64,000 nt of DNA from Saxidomus purpurata (lineage: Eukaryota; Mollusca; Bivalvia; Venerida; Veneridae): assembly GCA_022818135.1 (NCBI GenBank), contig JAFMSR010000005.1, forward strand, positions 26,937,263-27,001,262, given 5' to 3'. Below, in pieces: positions 34,370 to 48,929 of the stretch (position 1 is its first letter; each line of letters opens with the position of its first letter). Under the pieces are notes generated by a model. It was given only the letters and a program-made list of their open reading frames with translations. It searched no databases and was not told the DNA's origin. Made by a program: the position numbers and the translations under genes.

Positions 34370-37300
34370 AAAGACATTGTTAGATGTTATCATCAGCTTG
34401 TCTCTTTAGTATACATAAATTTATGAATTTATTTTCACACATGCCACATTGTTCTGATGAGTGTTTTGAAAAAAAAAAACTGTTCAGATTTTGTTCATGA
34501 GGTTCTTTATCTCACTAAAGCGAAAGGCGTAAGTGAGCAGTTGTGACTTTGTTCCATGTAATAGCCATAACATCTATAGAAGGTGTTGATGTTACACTGG
34601 AGCCAGCAAGAGTAATGGCACCTGAAATATTAGAAATCAATGTTTTACAAACTAGGATGCATCTAGTGTGGATGGCAGTTTAGGAGGTCAAGTTTGTTCA
34701 AATGTATCTTACAACATGCTAGTCAAAGAGACAACACTTTCTGTCATTTTGAAGATTGGTCATAATTTTTTTCTTGAAGATTTCTGATTCAAGCTGGAAA
34801 TGAAGTCATGTAGGGTCAAAAGCTAGGTTACTAATCCAAAGAAACCTTAGCAACAACTAAGAGGGCATATTATGAAAATCGAAGTTTTTTGAAACACTAT
34901 TGAGGCTGCTGTTTTGAGCAATTATGTTTAAAATAGCTATTACTCTGTCAACTGAGTCACTTTCATACATAGAAATATTATGAAAGGGTTATTAGTAACC
35001 AAAAATCTACCACTTGACTTTGGTTCAGATTGATGACATCAGATTATTTGTAGAACTAGCTTGACTGGTTTCTAGTGACAATACAATTCACAGGTCATGT
35101 TTATTATACATACCAGCTGACCATAATTCATAGCAGTAACTTGTCATACCAGCCTTTTCCAGCTATAGATTGTCTTTAGATGATAGAATACTGAACACCC
35201 TATCAGCCTTACTATGTGAAACGATAGAAACCATACATTGTGTTTTCTTCTTTGTAGTCGAGTGTTTTTCATGAAAGGTTTTCCGCAGTATGTCTATTAC
35301 AGCTATAAGTACATGAGTTGCAACAGGAAATAAATGTTCTCAAATGTGATTCACTGTGATAAATAAATGAAATGTGTTTCTGTTACAGGCTTAGAATATA
35401 TTGTGTACAGTTGCCTTTATGGCATTTTTGTTGTTAAGTGTGTCACAAATAATCTTGGAAGCTTGTACCAACTTTCTGTATGAGTGTCTTAAATATGAGT
35501 AACAGAAATTTGGTATGTATGCTTGAAAGCTGAAACTGACCGGATCATTTTATCAGCTAATAGCCTAATAAGGGACTGTCACTGTATCCACTTCGCAAGA
35601 CTGTTTATGGGGTGTGGGCATCAGGAGATAGATGTTAATGCAAAATATTGTGAAATCTGGAATATTGTACTGTAAGTTATCAAACACTGAATTGAGTGTA
35701 GTGTTATACTTTGTTAGCTTGGTAAGAACAATTTTAGTTGAAAGAATAACTTGTTGTTACTGTAAAACATGCATCAGAAAAGTGCTTTAACTAAATCAGA
35801 GAATAGTCTCATGCAAACACTGGCTGTACATCAGGATAAGTTAACTTGTGAATTTTGGAGCTTATTGGCCAGTGCAGCTTAAGAAATTGTTAATGTTGTC
35901 TGGATCATGACATATATCAAGGGAATCAAATACTGACTACTTAAATAGGACCAAGGATAACTGGATTGTTTCCCTTTGTATATTTTTTTTTTTTTTGCTT
36001 CTTTATGCTTTAATGCTTTGGTTGAACTGTAATTTATACTGTGTAGAATTTAAGTACATCATTGTAAATATGTAGTCATTGTTTTCGTGTGAGACATGTG
36101 ATCATTGTTAATAACTCATGACAAGTCATAAACTTAAATTTTTACTGAAAAAATAAATTATTTCTGCCACTGAATGCCTGTGTTTGGTCTAGATTTTACC
36201 TTAACACCTAAATGATACTGTCTTTGAGACCAGTGCAGATTATGATTCGCACCGTTATATTAGTCCGATGGATTTTTGGTGAAGACCCCTTTTAAACAGT
36301 GAATTGCAATGTTCATACTGAAGAGCAGACATGTCCTTTAAGTTAACTATACCCTGATGGATTTCCATCCCTCAGACATGTATAAGAAAATACAGGCACA
36401 CTGTTTTGATCAAGTTCAGTATTTCAAGTTCGAAACTAAATGTAGTTTCTACTATTTTCGATATGAAATGGCTTAAATACAACTTTTTATCTTGATTTCT
36501 GTTGTTCACATATTGTAAGACAACCCTTGTTTTGAAGATCTATCAATATTATGCAATCAGAATATAGCAAAAAGCAGCATATTAGCCACGATGCAAGAAA
36601 GTCCTGGTAACGTGACAGAATATCGTATATCTGCAAGTAAGCATGCAAAATACACCCACTCACTTTTACTTTAGCTGACACATCAGATTTAGTCATAGAA
36701 ACATGTTGCATGGATTAAAATAATCTGCAGTGAATCCTTTTATCGACTGAACATCCAACAAAAGAAAATCTCGTTAAAGTAGCTTTCGAAGATGAAGGAA
36801 AATGGCATCATATGTTAATAGGAACTATGTTTGAGTGGACCCCAGAGCAACACTGGCTATTTGCAGTATTCAGACCTGATCAGACTAAAATTTAGCCATG
36901 TTGAGCGAAAAAACGGTTATGAGTGGGCCCTTGTTTTCTCAAAAACTTCAAAGTGGACCAATGTATACACCCTTTTACCTTTATCATTTTAGCTAGAATG
37001 TGTAGGAAGATGGATAATAACCCAAAACTGGGTCATGTCTGACAATAATATAAGACATACAACAAATAATGCAGAGCCTTTATAGATACTACCATGTATT
37101 GAAAAGTGTAAAACCAGGTTGTTAACACTTAAAAGATGCATTTGCATCTGTGTTTCATAAAACTTCCTGAAAGGCTGTATCTGAAATATACAAGCCATGA
37201 CCTGTTAAGAAATTGAAAAATCAAGGACACTGCATCAGATTATAGCAAAATTTAGAGTTTAACATGACCTCTCATTTAGAGCATTGCTTAGCAATATAGG

Positions 37301-37430
37301 GCCATCATGGAACTGTATGTGCCTACCAAATTTTGTTGCATGTCACTGCAAAAATATTGAAGCTACAGTCAAGAAACCGTATAGAAGTGTAAATCAACAT
37401 GTTAATTTATCCAAATGCAGTTTTGTTTGT
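34370..37430. other. Intergenic sequence, no gene seen
   Basis: Unique-looking AT-rich DNA without a supported coding region. It contains a poly-T run near 35982-35996 and an AATAAA at 36153. A short piece at about 37276-37310 (GAGCATTGC...AATATAGGGCCATCATGG) resembles the 3' end of family A. Confidence 0.4.
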
Positions 37431-37439
37431 AAATTGCAC

Positions 37440-37965
37440 CCAGTAAGGGCAGAGTTATGGCCCTTGACTTAGGCTCCACTTCTTCAGCCGGTGTTGTGTT
37501 AATTATGACCCCCTACCAAGTGGTTTCCAGATGGTAACTCGAGGATTTTAAAACTTGATGTGGAGGTTGGTCTTGACCAGCAAATGACCCCTATTTATTT
37601 TGATTTCAGTATGTCAAAGGTAAGGGTCACAGTGACCTGGAATAGTAAAACGGCTTCCTGGCGAGAACGCGTGGGCGTGGCATCTTGAAACTTGATGTGG
37701 ATGTTGATCTTGACCAGCAGATGACCCCTATCGATTTTGAGGTCAGATAGGAAAATGTCAAGGCTATAGAAAAAGGGTTTCAGGACAATAACTGGGAGAC
37801 GCGTGGATCTAGCGTCTTAAGACTAGATGTGGAGGTTGGTCGAGACCAGCAGATGACACGTATTGAATTTGAGGTCAGTAGGTCAAGGTCAGGGTGATCC
37901 GGAATAGTAACTAGTTCTGGACAAAAACTCGAAGACGCTCGCATCCTGTTATATTCTTGTAACCT
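37440..37965 (+). repeat. Modular repeat family J, three tandem units of about 135 bp
   Basis: Units are marked by GATGTGGAGGTTGG (37557, 37693, 37826) and by GACCAGCAGATGACCCC and GGTCAAGGTCA. The start carries CAGAGTTATGGCCCTTGACTT, close to the box shared with families C, D and I. No intact ends were found. A spurious minus-strand ORF overlaps. Confidence 0.65.
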
Positions 37966-37984
37966 TTGATGAATGTGTGCCAAA

Positions 37985-40900
37985 TGGTTCCTTGCATAGT
38001 TCGACTTTTTCCATATGAATTACTGATTGCATCAAGGGGATCATTTGTGTTTTACAAACAGGTCTTGTTCAATAATAGCATTACAACTGCAGCCATGAAC
38101 TATACCTTAAAAATTTTTTTGTGATAGTACCCATTAAGTGCAGTTATACCCCTTCTTTAATATACTTGGTAAGCGTGTTTTCTTCATAACTTCAAAGAAA
38201 CTTTTTAACTCGGGACCAGTTTCTTGTTTTGAAAATCTCTGAAATAAGTGGTCAGCTGTTAAGATTATTTCACAGTGACTTGTAATTAAAACCAAAACAT
38301 GCCAGCCGAGAAGAAAGGGACGTGATCTAAAATATCTCAGCTTTTGATCGGATTTTGAATATTTTCATTGGAATAGATCTTATATGACCTTGTTACAATT
38401 TTCTTTCCGTTTATTCATTTGTATATACACAGATCTGATCCATCATGGCAACCGACAAAGATGAACATTAGCTAGTCGTACATCGGCCGGTGTGAACTAG
38501 TAAATCATTTTAATCAACTTTCATACTGATCTACAATAGGCGAACTTTTAAATGAAATATCAAAAGAAAACTTTTATTTATTCTGTTTTACTGGTTGTAA
38601 TTTCATGAAAATATGGAAATTATCTTCTACAGGTGATTTTGAAATGTTAGTGTTTTATATGCAATATATCGTAAATATCACTTTTGTTCCAAGACTATTT
38701 GATATACGTTGCGCGGCAATTGCAGAAGTACAAAACCTTTTCAGAAATTAGTGACTGACTTTAACACTGTATGTTGAAATGAACTTTCTCTCTCTATGTT
38801 CAGCCAGTGGGGGTCCATGCGAGCAATATAGGGTTGTCATGGCACTTCTGTTATATAAGAATGTTAGGGCTCACGGATAACTAAAAAACACGGCGTCGAT
38901 TTTTCGTCATTCTGTTTTCTTTCAATGCGATTTTGAAATACTTTTGTACCATATTTTGTTTAAAACAACTACAATGACCAAGGCGATTGTTGAAGTATTA
39001 TAGAGAGCTAAAAGTGCAAAGGCCTTATTGCCCTCCACAATGAAGCTTGTCAAAATGATTTACTTGTTCACCTCGGACGATGTTTTGACCGGCTAATGTT
39101 GGTTGACATAAATGATGAGATATGTTACCCGATGCTAGAAGTGCTGAAAGGTAACTGTCTTAAGCCACAAATTAAGCAATCTTAACCAAACTCGGTCAGT
39201 ATGTATGAGGGTCAGTAAAAGTACTGAAGAGTTGTCTCATTTTTTATATAAAATAGTAGCATTTATAGTTTACTTTAGTATAGTATAGTTTTATTCTGGT
39301 AAAATAACAGTACAAATGTATATGTCATAATACAAATTCAATGTCAACATAATACATGTGAGCATTAAAATGCAGAGTAGATGACATATAATCAAATATG
39401 CTTTCTGTGTGCAGCTAGGCAACATTTACGATAACTTTAATGCCGTCTGTCTGTCTGTCCGTCCGACCGCCTGTCTGTCCACCTGTCTATCTGGCATGGA
39501 TGAACTGTCAACTAAAGCTTATATCACTAAAGGGAATGGGATTTAATCTTGGAAAATAGGTAGACATCATATAAGAAGTACAGAAACATGAACTGTGCAT
39601 CGCTTTCTAGTTATTCTTCCTGCTTATTTTCCTTTACCAGCCAATATATCAGGCTTCATTAAAGATGATCCAGTGAATCTTTACATTTGAATTAAGTATG
39701 AAAATGCATAACTCTGTCGTACATAGTTTACGAATAATCTCCCTTTGTAAGCTTCACTCAGTGAAAACTCGACAAATGAAGAATACGAAGTGAATGGCCT
39801 AACTCTATTTTCAGTAACAAGGCCCATTTATGCCCATATCCAGTTCAAAATGCTTTTTTTCCCTAATTTCAGACTTCTTGCCATCTGAATTATGTCCTGC
39901 AGCAGGCGTCAGAAGGGTTTAAATCCCGCCACTGGCTATTTCACGCTGAATTGTGCGGATCATCTGGGTTGCCTCTATTTGATCAAAGTGATTAATTGGA
40001 CGGTGTTCATCAAGCGGTCTTACGCAGATTCCATTCCTAAATATATTTGCAATTACTAGTACTGTTTTATTTTCACCTAGTGTACAATGAATAATTATCT
40101 TATACATATATTAGTAAAGTTCAACAACCAGTCTGCTTTACCCCAACTTTCGGAAGTTAAAATCTATTTATATCCTCTCTTCTAATGTTGATTACTGATC
40201 TTGACATTCTATGTCCTCTCTTATAGAGTGAATATTATACTGTCTCAATTGGCGCAATTGTCTTGATGAGTTGGAGTTATGACCGTTGACATTTATGTCT
40301 GATACTTTCCTCAGTTCCTGTAACGAGGTATTGGGGCTATGAAGGTGGCAATGCACTCAGTAACTCTCCGTTTATTCCAGGCTAGTTCTGATCTTCGACC
40401 TATTTTGTCACACTTTGAAATTTGTTAACATATTCCACTGGCGTATTCACTCCATTGCCCAATTTTACATATTGCGTGTTCCGTAAGTACGTACTCTATG
40501 TTTTTCTTACACTGCAGTTGTTTTTTTTTGTCTTAAATGCGATTTCGAGAATTTTATATCTATGCGCATTATAAAGAATAGAAACAGGACTAAATTTGCT
40601 TAATCCAAATCTTGTTGTCATGTATCTAAATATTAGTAAAAAGATACAAGGCGCATGCAATACTAGTAAGTAATATTGTTATCAAATATCTTGTACAGCC
40701 ACCTGCCCATAACTGTATCCGAGGGTTGATCATACCATGCAAAAAGTGTAACTAACATGACCACCGGGAAATAGCTTTTTTCATCTAGCCAATGGGCGAC
40801 ACTTAGCAGTAAAAACGGGAAATGACGAACCCTTATATTCATATACAAAAATAAACTGTATTAAGTATCAATTACTGTATCGCCTGCCTTAGTTAAAGCG

Positions 40901-43740
40901 CTTAACAAAGATGTGCCTTTTATGTGCAAAATAAAATTTTAAAAATAAGTCAGTAGCGGTTTGATATGTTAACTTTCCAGACTCAAACAGAGCATTTGCT
41001 GGGCAACAAGGTTTTCAAAATCAGTGTGCATCGAGCACGTGACCGTTGCCGTGATGGCAAAGCCAAGCGGTTACAGCAGGCACATTTTATTTGTTAAAGC
41101 TGTTTTTATTTTAAAAAAAACATCACTCATTCGAGTCATATAGATTCTAAAAAACAGTTTTGCACATTCTGGGTTTTAAATTATGATAAGAATCACGGAC
41201 CTTTATGTGTATATAGGTCCTTTTAAGAACTAATCAGGAGTTGCCGTGTTACAGAGCCTGTGGCTCAACTTACGGTACTCTCATGTGTGCCCGGAAATGA
41301 TATAGCACTTAATAGTACTTTCTATATATACCTTATATTATTAAATATATGAATGGAAAGTCGGTATATAACTGCAATGGGAATACACTATGACGTCAAT
41401 AGAAATATCCCCGAGGTTTGTCTGAATTGTGGATCTTCTCTCGATTTACAGACTGACACACTAATGCAAGATCTATGATTGGTTTGTATGCATAATTGAT
41501 TCGACTGGAATTAGTTTGACCAGTTGTTATTTCCCAGTTTGTTCAAGAAAATTGGGACAAAAAATGATTTGTCTCCATTAACGTGTCTGTAGACGAGTCA
41601 TATTTTTCCCAGTGATGCAATGTTTGCTTCGGCTCACTGCTGTATAAAATGCATGCAATTTGTACAAATAAAAATCTAAGAATGTGTGAAATATGGTTTC
41701 ATGCCTTAGTTTCTGTGTGTAATGTACTAAATTTTAGGCCATGATAGTTATTATGTGAAATAAGTCATCCACCGATGGTGACTGATTTTGTGTCATTTCA
41801 ACTGTTCTCTCTGTGACTGGCTAGTGGGTCCGCTATAGTGTGGGTGCAGATTAAAGACATAAAAACGGCGATGTCACGTGTTTTCGCTCACATAGCTTGA
41901 CATGGCTAGTAGATACTATTCCAAAATACTCAAAAAAATGAGAGTTGAAAATAATATTAAAGCATATATATTTTTGAAAACGAGAAAAGCAACAGTATCT
42001 TGGTCAATGCATTTCAAATATCTAGATACTGATTTTACCGTACAATGTGTGAGGTTTACTCGCGCGACGTCAACAGACACTATGTAACTGTCTATGATAC
42101 ACATTATCCTTTGTTGTTTTTTTGTGATGAAAGAACGTTGAAACAATGGTTGAAAATAATGCTTATAAAAGGTCACCTATATATAGAAAATTCATCGAAC
42201 AATGCAATACAAATAATGAACAGTGTAATAATGTTGACTGTTTACCTTTGTTGAAACTACACTAACTATAGTTCATACAATTATCAAATTATTCGTTGCA
42301 AGCTCTACCTATATCTACATTACCATAGAAAAAAATCAAACTTTTTTTTTGTTTCCAAAATATATTAATATTAATAAGAGTGAAGATTTACGAAACAACT
42401 GAATGAGTTGTGTTAGATTACATGCTCAGAAATAAGAAGTTGGATTAGATGGATAATCTGGTGTTAGCTGAACCTGTCTGATTATGTAAATTATGTTTAT
42501 TATAGTTATTAAGTTATTTTAAAAACTTATTGCTAAAGTTTTTTTCTGTCTACGAGTATATTAATAATAAAAACACCAAGAATAAACTTTGCAAAAACAA
42601 AAGTTTTGAAGGTCTTTTAAACTTCAACCTTATTTAATTGGTAGTTACATTTAAGGACGACTGATGTTCCTTTTTGGAATTAAACCTCAATTAAATTAGC
42701 TTTGAGGGTCTTTTACACAGGTCTCATCAACCATATACCCCGAATGAGGAAGATGGACCTTAAAATCATAAACAAACAACCGTCCAGTACACATTTGCCA
42801 CAGTCCATAGTATAATATGAATAAACTGCACGCTTTTTTCGTGGGCTCAAAACTTGCAATAAATCGCCACACCTTTACAGGAGGCCGTAGCGAACGCATC
42901 AAGGACAACAACTACGCATCATGCATGAGAATAGGATGTGCTTCTTCAAAGAAGGAATCGTCTTGCAGCTTGCCATTCAGGATAATAAAGATAAGTTTTT
43001 TTTTATGAGTTTTCGTTATTTTGATTTTAATCTTTAATTCTTCGCTGTTTAGAGATGCATTTTAACATTGTACTGCAGTACAGTTTACATATATTCATAT
43101 TCAAGACACGAGGACCCAGTCTTCGTTAAAATGTGTACTGGTGTCCTAAGGAAAGGATGAAACCTAGTTACGTGGGATCACAAACTCGTTCAAATAAGAG
43201 AGGACAAAATTATACTGACTTGATACCCCTTGTAAAGAAACTGTATTGCAAATTGGGAATTCATTATTAACTATAGGTCAGTCACGTCTCTTTAGAAAAG
43301 TATGTCACTAGAGTAAATGTCTGACTGGAAATTGCCAAGTACTTAGCCAGGTTCTTTTGAGATTCTTTCTTTGTACGCACATAATCAGTTTTATCATCCG
43401 GATAATACCAATTAGGTACTGAGTAAACCATTGACGTTTCCTAGATAATGATATCAGTTTTCAGATCGCCGGTTCTTAGGTTCGTTGCTTCACAAAAATA
43501 ATTTTGCCAAATGCCAAAGACCTTAAAAATCTGTCTGTGATCATCCGAGTTTAAGACATTCTTTAACCGACTTTTGTGCTTAGCATATAATTTTGATTAT
43601 GTATAAAAGACCAGTGAGTCGTTGACTGTCAAGTGAGGAAATGTTATGGAAATAAAAGTACCAAGTTAGTATGATGCATGTCGAAAAAGGCATAACTCAT
43701 TAGGGGAGTTGGTGTATGAAACAAGAAAGTCGGTTCATTG
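37985..43740. other. Intergenic sequence, no supported gene
   Basis: Long AT-rich stretch. It includes a (TGTC)n-like microsatellite at about 39446-39490 with possible decayed repeat behind it, and a family A-like 3' remnant near 38820-38850. ORFs at 39919-40107 and 42696-43008 look mildly protein-like but have no domain, no splice support and overlapping frames. Confidence 0.35.
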
Positions 43741-43751
43741 TTAGAATTTAA

Positions 43752-43770
43752 GATATATATATATATATAT
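43752..43770. repeat. (AT)n microsatellite
   Basis: Uninterrupted alternating AT run immediately before the 5' end of family D copy D1. Confidence 0.85.
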
Positions 43771-43774
43771 TCAG

Positions 43775-44486
43775 TTTTTGTGTCGCCCTTTCGGAGAAAA
43801 GGCGATACATAGGGATCGCTTTGTCCGTCCGTCGGTCCGTCGGTCCGTCCGTCACCCAAACTTAACGTTGGCTATAACTTTGCCATTTCTTAAGATTTCT
43901 TGATCAAACTTTACAATTGTATTGCTTATGACAAAAGGGTCATGATGCCGCCAAATTGTGTAGGTCAAGGTCATATTTGACAGAGTTATGCCCCTTTTTG
44001 TACTTAGATTTTGTTACGAAAACTTAACGTTGGCTATAACTTTGCCATTTCTTAAGATTTCTTCATCAAACTTTCAAATTGTATTGCTTATGACATAAGG
44101 GTATTGATGCCGCCAAAGTTGCCATTTCTTAAGATTTCTTTATCAAACTTTCAAATTGTATTGCTTATGTCAAAAGGGTTGTGATGCCGCCAAAGTTTGT
44201 AGGTCAAGGTCTTATTTGACAGATTTATGCTCCTTTTTGTACTTAGATTTTGTCACGAAAACTTAATGTTGGCTATAACTTTGCCATTTCTTAAGATTTC
44301 TTCATCAAACTTTCAAATTGTATTGCTTATGACATAAGGGTCATGAGGCCGCCAAAGTTTGTTGGTCAAGGTCATATTTGACAGAGTTATGCCCCTTTTT
44401 ACGCTTAGATTTTGTCACAAAATTGTTGGTTATTCTGACAAAGCATAAGAGGGCGACACAAGTGTTCTACTGAACACCCATCTAGT
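43775..44486 (+). mobile_element. Modular repeat family D, copy D1 (full length)
   Basis: 5' end TTTTTGTGTCGCCCTTTCGG, with TCGCC pairing to GGCGA, then a (GTCC/GTCG)n microsatellite. Core units carry CTTAACGTTGGCTATAACTT (43861, 44023, 44262; one unit is partly duplicated) and AGAGTTATGCCCCTTTTTG. The 3' end has AGGGCGACACAA (inverted partner of TTGTGTCGCCCT), the stem-loop GTGTTC-TACT-GAACAC, then CATCTAGTT. Confidence 0.88.
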
Positions 44487-44499
44487 TTTTTCGTATCTA

Positions 44500-45580
44500 T
44501 GAACTTGGTGCGAGTATTATTTCCATTGAAGTGTAGAAACATGTTGATGCATCAGACAGCAAGCAACACATTTACCAAGTTGTTTTCCAGTCACAAGAGC
44601 TATTTAACTGACTTTTAAGCCATACCTTTTGTGATCAGTAGTGTAGGTGTGTTGTCAGTTACCAGGTTTTTCTTATACAAAACCGTCATATTTCATTTTG
44701 TTAAAGAGACATTATGCGTATCTTACTGCACATAGTGTATTTTTGGTGATAGTTTTATAAAAGCAAATTTCGGTTGCTGTGCATTTAAATGTGTCAAACT
44801 AATGATAATGCCGCATGGTGCTTTAGAAATAAAGAAAAATCGGACTATGATAATAGTTCCTTCCTTCGCAGTGATCTCCTTTTGTGGTTATAGTTGTTGG
44901 TGGCAGAGAGATTTCGGCAGTGGAAGGGAAACAACTCCTGCATGTAGTTTTTTTTCTTAAATTGACTCTCCAAGTTAAAAAAGGAAAAATAATAGGAAAG
45001 TTATTATTTTGTACTGGTAGCAGGAAGAGTTTGGTGTATTTGGGTTAAAAGCTATTATTTCCTCTATCCTTTTTACAAACACCTATTTTGTCTTAATTGT
45101 AAGTGTAATTTGGAAAATTCAATCGTTTTACACAACTAGTTCATTACAAATTCAAGCATGATTCAAACGAAACATGATTTTATAATGGAAAAAGAGCAAT
45201 TTTACTCGCTGCTCAAAATGTATGACTTATTAAAAAGGTTGCGTTTTTAAAGTTGTTATATATGTCTGAATTTGTGTAGCAAACATTTTGATATAGTTGG
45301 TAAAATGGAGAGGGGTATAATTATTAAGATCATTTTTGTATTGGAACAACACGTGTTTCATTTAGTGAATCGAATGAAATGCATTGGCCTTTACGACAAT
45401 GATTGATTATGAATGATATGATCTCCACAGTTTTTCAATAGTTTCGAGCCTACTTGTATGCCAACCCAAATCAAAAATAGGCGGTTGCGTTTTAGACAAA
45501 ACTCTTGTCTATATTCTATACCCACAGCGGACCCCAGGTTTATGAAACTGACACCTAAAATAGCTAGATGAACGATATGT
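44500..45580. other. Intergenic sequence, no gene seen
   Basis: Unique AT-rich spacer between family D and family E elements. Short ORFs only. Confidence 0.4.
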
Positions 45581-45590
45581 GCTAAATCGC

Positions 45591-46632
45591 TTTTTAGCTC
45601 GTCTGATTTAAAAAAAAAAGACGGCTATTGTCGTCATTTGATTATCGTCGTCGTCGTTGTCGTTGTCGTCGGCGTAGGTTAAGTTTTCGTTTTAGGTCAC
45701 GTACATGAAAACTATCAAAGCTATCACTTTGAAACTTGAGAGACTTGTTCATCTAATACCCTTCTTCACATTGTATCCTAAAGATGCCGAGTCTCACCTG
45801 TTTTGTTGTTGTAAAAAACATGAATTTTGATGGATTTTGGTTGATTATGAGAATTTGACATAGCGTCTTCATTTTTTATATTAGATTGATTTCAAATTTT
45901 TCACAAACAATAAATGTATAAGGTACTTCAACGTATCAAACGGGTTTTTGAGTCACATTTGGAAGGGGAGGGGAATATTTTAGTATTGTTGGACTTTGTC
46001 ATTTTTAGCTAGTCGGATTTTTTAAGTTTTACACTTGGGTCACTTACATGCAAACTATCAAAGCTATCACTTTCAAACTTGGATGTACTATAGCAAAAAG
46101 GAAGAATATTACAAGTTACATAACCCTGTAATGTATTTGGCTGGATAATTGCCCCTTCTAAATTTAGAAAGTTTCACACACACAATATTTGTGTACAGTC
46201 AACATAATGCAACCAAACTTAGCGTATAAGCAGTATTTATGAATATCTTTAATTGGATTGCATTTTAGGGCTCCTGGGACCAAGGTCACTGTTACTAAAA
46301 TGGAAAAAAAACCAGTAATATTTTCAATAGCTTTAGTTACAATTGACATAATGTAACTAAATTATTAAGTGTGTACTACATAGGAATAAAGACTTTCAAA
46401 TTAATTGGGATTATGTTTGAGGCTGATGGGGTCAAAGTCCAGGTTTTTTTTTCTAAAAATAGAAAAATGGGGAAACATTTTTGTTGCGTTGATTATTGTG
46501 ATCACTTGTGTCTAGTTATTATTTGAAAACCTTTTTGGGATTGTGTTCTGGAGTCAGGTCAGACCTAGTGATAAATAAACTTAGAAGGATAAAATCAGAC
46601 GAGCGTCCGGCACCCGCAGGCGGAGCTTTTGT
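45591..46632 (+). mobile_element. Modular repeat family E, copy E1 (full length)
   Basis: 5' end TTTTTAGCTCGTCTGATTT, a CGTC...GACG hairpin and a (GTC/GTT)n microsatellite (GTCGTCGTCGTTGTC). Two degenerate core units carry CATGMAAACTATCAAAGCTA (near 45704 and 46049), and the second is preceded by another TTTTTAGCTAGTCGGATTT module (about 46003). The 3' end has AAATCAGACGAGC (inverted partner of the start), the hairpin CCGC-AG-GCGG and AGCTTTTGTT. Confidence 0.85.
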
Positions 46633-46639
46633 TAATTCT

Positions 46640-48370
46640 TAATAGGGTTGAAGAGATAAGCATGTATAGACAAATGATATTTGATTCCTAAGTGTGACCT
46701 TGACAATGACCTTGAACTGAGTCGCCTAAACAGACAGAATACACACCGTCTTTGATATGGTGAACAATTGAAACATATTATTTTAAAAATCCTCATGCTA
46801 GTAATGGAAACACAGTATATCCACATTGTCTTTTTCTTTCGAGGTTGATTCAATTATAGAGCAATTATTGTTAGTTTTGATCAACATTAGATTAATGGGT
46901 ATGGATAGAGTCGCTAACTTGAAATCACTGTAACCTCTTATTCATTGAGAGTCATGTGTTTGGGCCCTGCTACCGACCATGTCTCTATGTAATTTGGCGG
47001 TTTCTTAGAAAGAATAGTGTTCTAGTATTGGTCATTCCCAGAAACGATAATTAGGTAAACTGCCCGTCTGTGAAAATTACCGAAACACGGTTGAAATGTT
47101 CGCTAAACCCACACAGTAAAAACAGCTTTGTCTACTCCGTATTTGACATAGAATGACAAAGTAGAACAATTTATTAGCAAATTTGCTTTAATTATCAAAT
47201 GTTTGACTATGTAAAGATAAAGCAGAACTAATGAACACATTTATCAGATGTTAACCTACTACGGACACGTGTCACGAATAAAGTTACAGCTGATGCTGGG
47301 CTTCTAAGAACAACTTTCCGATTAAGAAATTGACCTGAAGCTTGGTGTATATGTCTAGTATGGGCAGGCAATTTTCATGATGAGGGGCTGTTACGAACTT
47401 GTCACTTTTCATGCTCGTAAACTTCGTATTGTTTTGGAGTTTGGACAATACTTGGCCGCTTCTAGCAAGGGTATTTAATAAATGTAGGTCACCATAAAAG
47501 GGTTAATACAGTATATCTTGACCGTTCAGATTTGCTGCGCCAGTGAAGCTGAAAACCAAATCTAATGTGTTCAAGTCCATTTAGGTCACCGAGTGAAATG
47601 GTGACCGACCGACCAATAATTCATTTAGAGTTACAAAGTTATGTTTATGCAATTAGTGATAGTGGAGGCTTGGGAGTTTTATGAATGAATATTCTAGTTA
47701 CTGGTGCACTGGTAGTATTATAATGTAAATGGCAATGAGTGCAGACACAATAATTTCCTGGGGGTGATTCAGCCTAAATTTCCAGGGCAAAAAAAGTCTT
47801 CTACAAAATCAGCTCTCTACTTTTACTTTCGTTCCAGTTAAACCATACAAAACTGTCATATATTTAATTACAAGAACGGAACTGTTAAAATACGTTTCTT
47901 AATTAGCTTTGAAACCTTATTTAGATACAAAAAATCTTGTACACTGTAAGAATGAAAAAGGTACGCTTTAAGGTGATAGACGAATGTATATAAGAAAAAT
48001 GATAAAAGACAGCAATATTAAGAAAGCAAGATAATTAAGAAAGCAAAGCAAGATAATTAAGAAAGCACAGGTATTCTTAACAACACAACCAAGTTGTGTC
48101 TCGGTTAAAAACTGTTCCTTTCCCATTGATTGCGTAGGCGGTGGCAATAAATGTCAGTAACCTGATAAGAAGTGATTTGAAATAAATTGTCCGGGAGTTA
48201 TAAAATATAGACGTTTATTTGAAAATTGATCTGTGTGTTGGAGGAGAAAGATGGCATAAAATCATGATGGAGCAAGATTAATATTTTTTAATCAGACCAG
48301 AACACCACGGAAATACGATTTATTGCCAATGTGACTATCTGTTATCAGCGCGAAGTGACAATTTACTATA
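46640..48370. other. Intergenic sequence, no gene seen
   Basis: AT-rich DNA. Near 47583 a short module GGTCACCGAGTGAAATGGTGACC followed by GACCGACC looks like the 5' hairpin plus microsatellite of another modular family, without a core. At about 48022-48068 the unit AAGCAAGATAATTAAGAA is repeated. Confidence 0.4.
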
Positions 48371-48376
48371 TGTATA

Positions 48377-48920
48377 CTTAAGGACAAAGTTATGTCCGGT
48401 TCAAAATTGTTTAATTAAATTTTAATTGTACGTTACTTTTAATTTTTTATTTGCAAATTTATATTTTGAGACTACTTGCTGCATCACAAAGTGTTAAGAA
48501 TTCTATACAAAAACATTCAATCAACCGTGACGGCATAAACCATGAATTTCACATTTATCTATTTTTTTGTACATGAAGCTTATAATCACAAAAATGTCAA
48601 TTGAGTTTTTTTTTACCAAAGGATAGTCCTATCGAAAGACGTAAAAATTTAGACAAATACTCAACGTATGTTGTTATTACGAAGCTTTCAAGATAGCCAA
48701 ATTTGCGCGTTTTATGTTGACCGGAGGTCAGTGAGCCTACAGCACATGTTTTACGTGCGTTTAACGCCCATGAACATTCTATTCGACGTCACGAACATTG
48801 AAAATGTGTAAATTGATTCGAAAATGATGATATTCTTATGCTTTTCTAACTATGAATAAAAAATCAAATTTCAGTTTTTGTGTTACTTAAATTATACCGG
48901 ACATAACTTTTGTCCTTAAG
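48377..48920. mobile_element. TIR element with TA target, 544 bp
   Basis: The ends are CTTAAGGACAAAGTTATGTC and its inverted counterpart GACATAACTTTTGTCCTTAAG, with one extra T in the right copy. Each end is flanked by TA (48375-48376 and 48921-48922), the target duplication expected for Tc1/mariner-type elements. The interior is non-coding. About 120 bp next to the left TIR are duplicated at 49612-49735. Confidence 0.7.
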
Positions 48921-48929
48921 TATTATCTT

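Noticed and set aside
38440..38470. Acceptor-like tract followed by an ATG (ATCATGGCAACCGACAAAG)
   Set aside because: The frame stops after eight codons and has no donor.
39880..40107. GGTTTAAATCCCGCC (B-box-like) next to a 62-codon minus-strand ORF
   Set aside because: No A box at the correct distance and no cloverleaf; the ORF has no domain. A degraded SINE is possible but unsupported.
42696..43008. Overlapping 63- and 71-codon ORFs on opposite strands, one behind a CTTTACAG acceptor
   Set aside because: Neither has a known motif or a convincing donor; both being open suggests chance.
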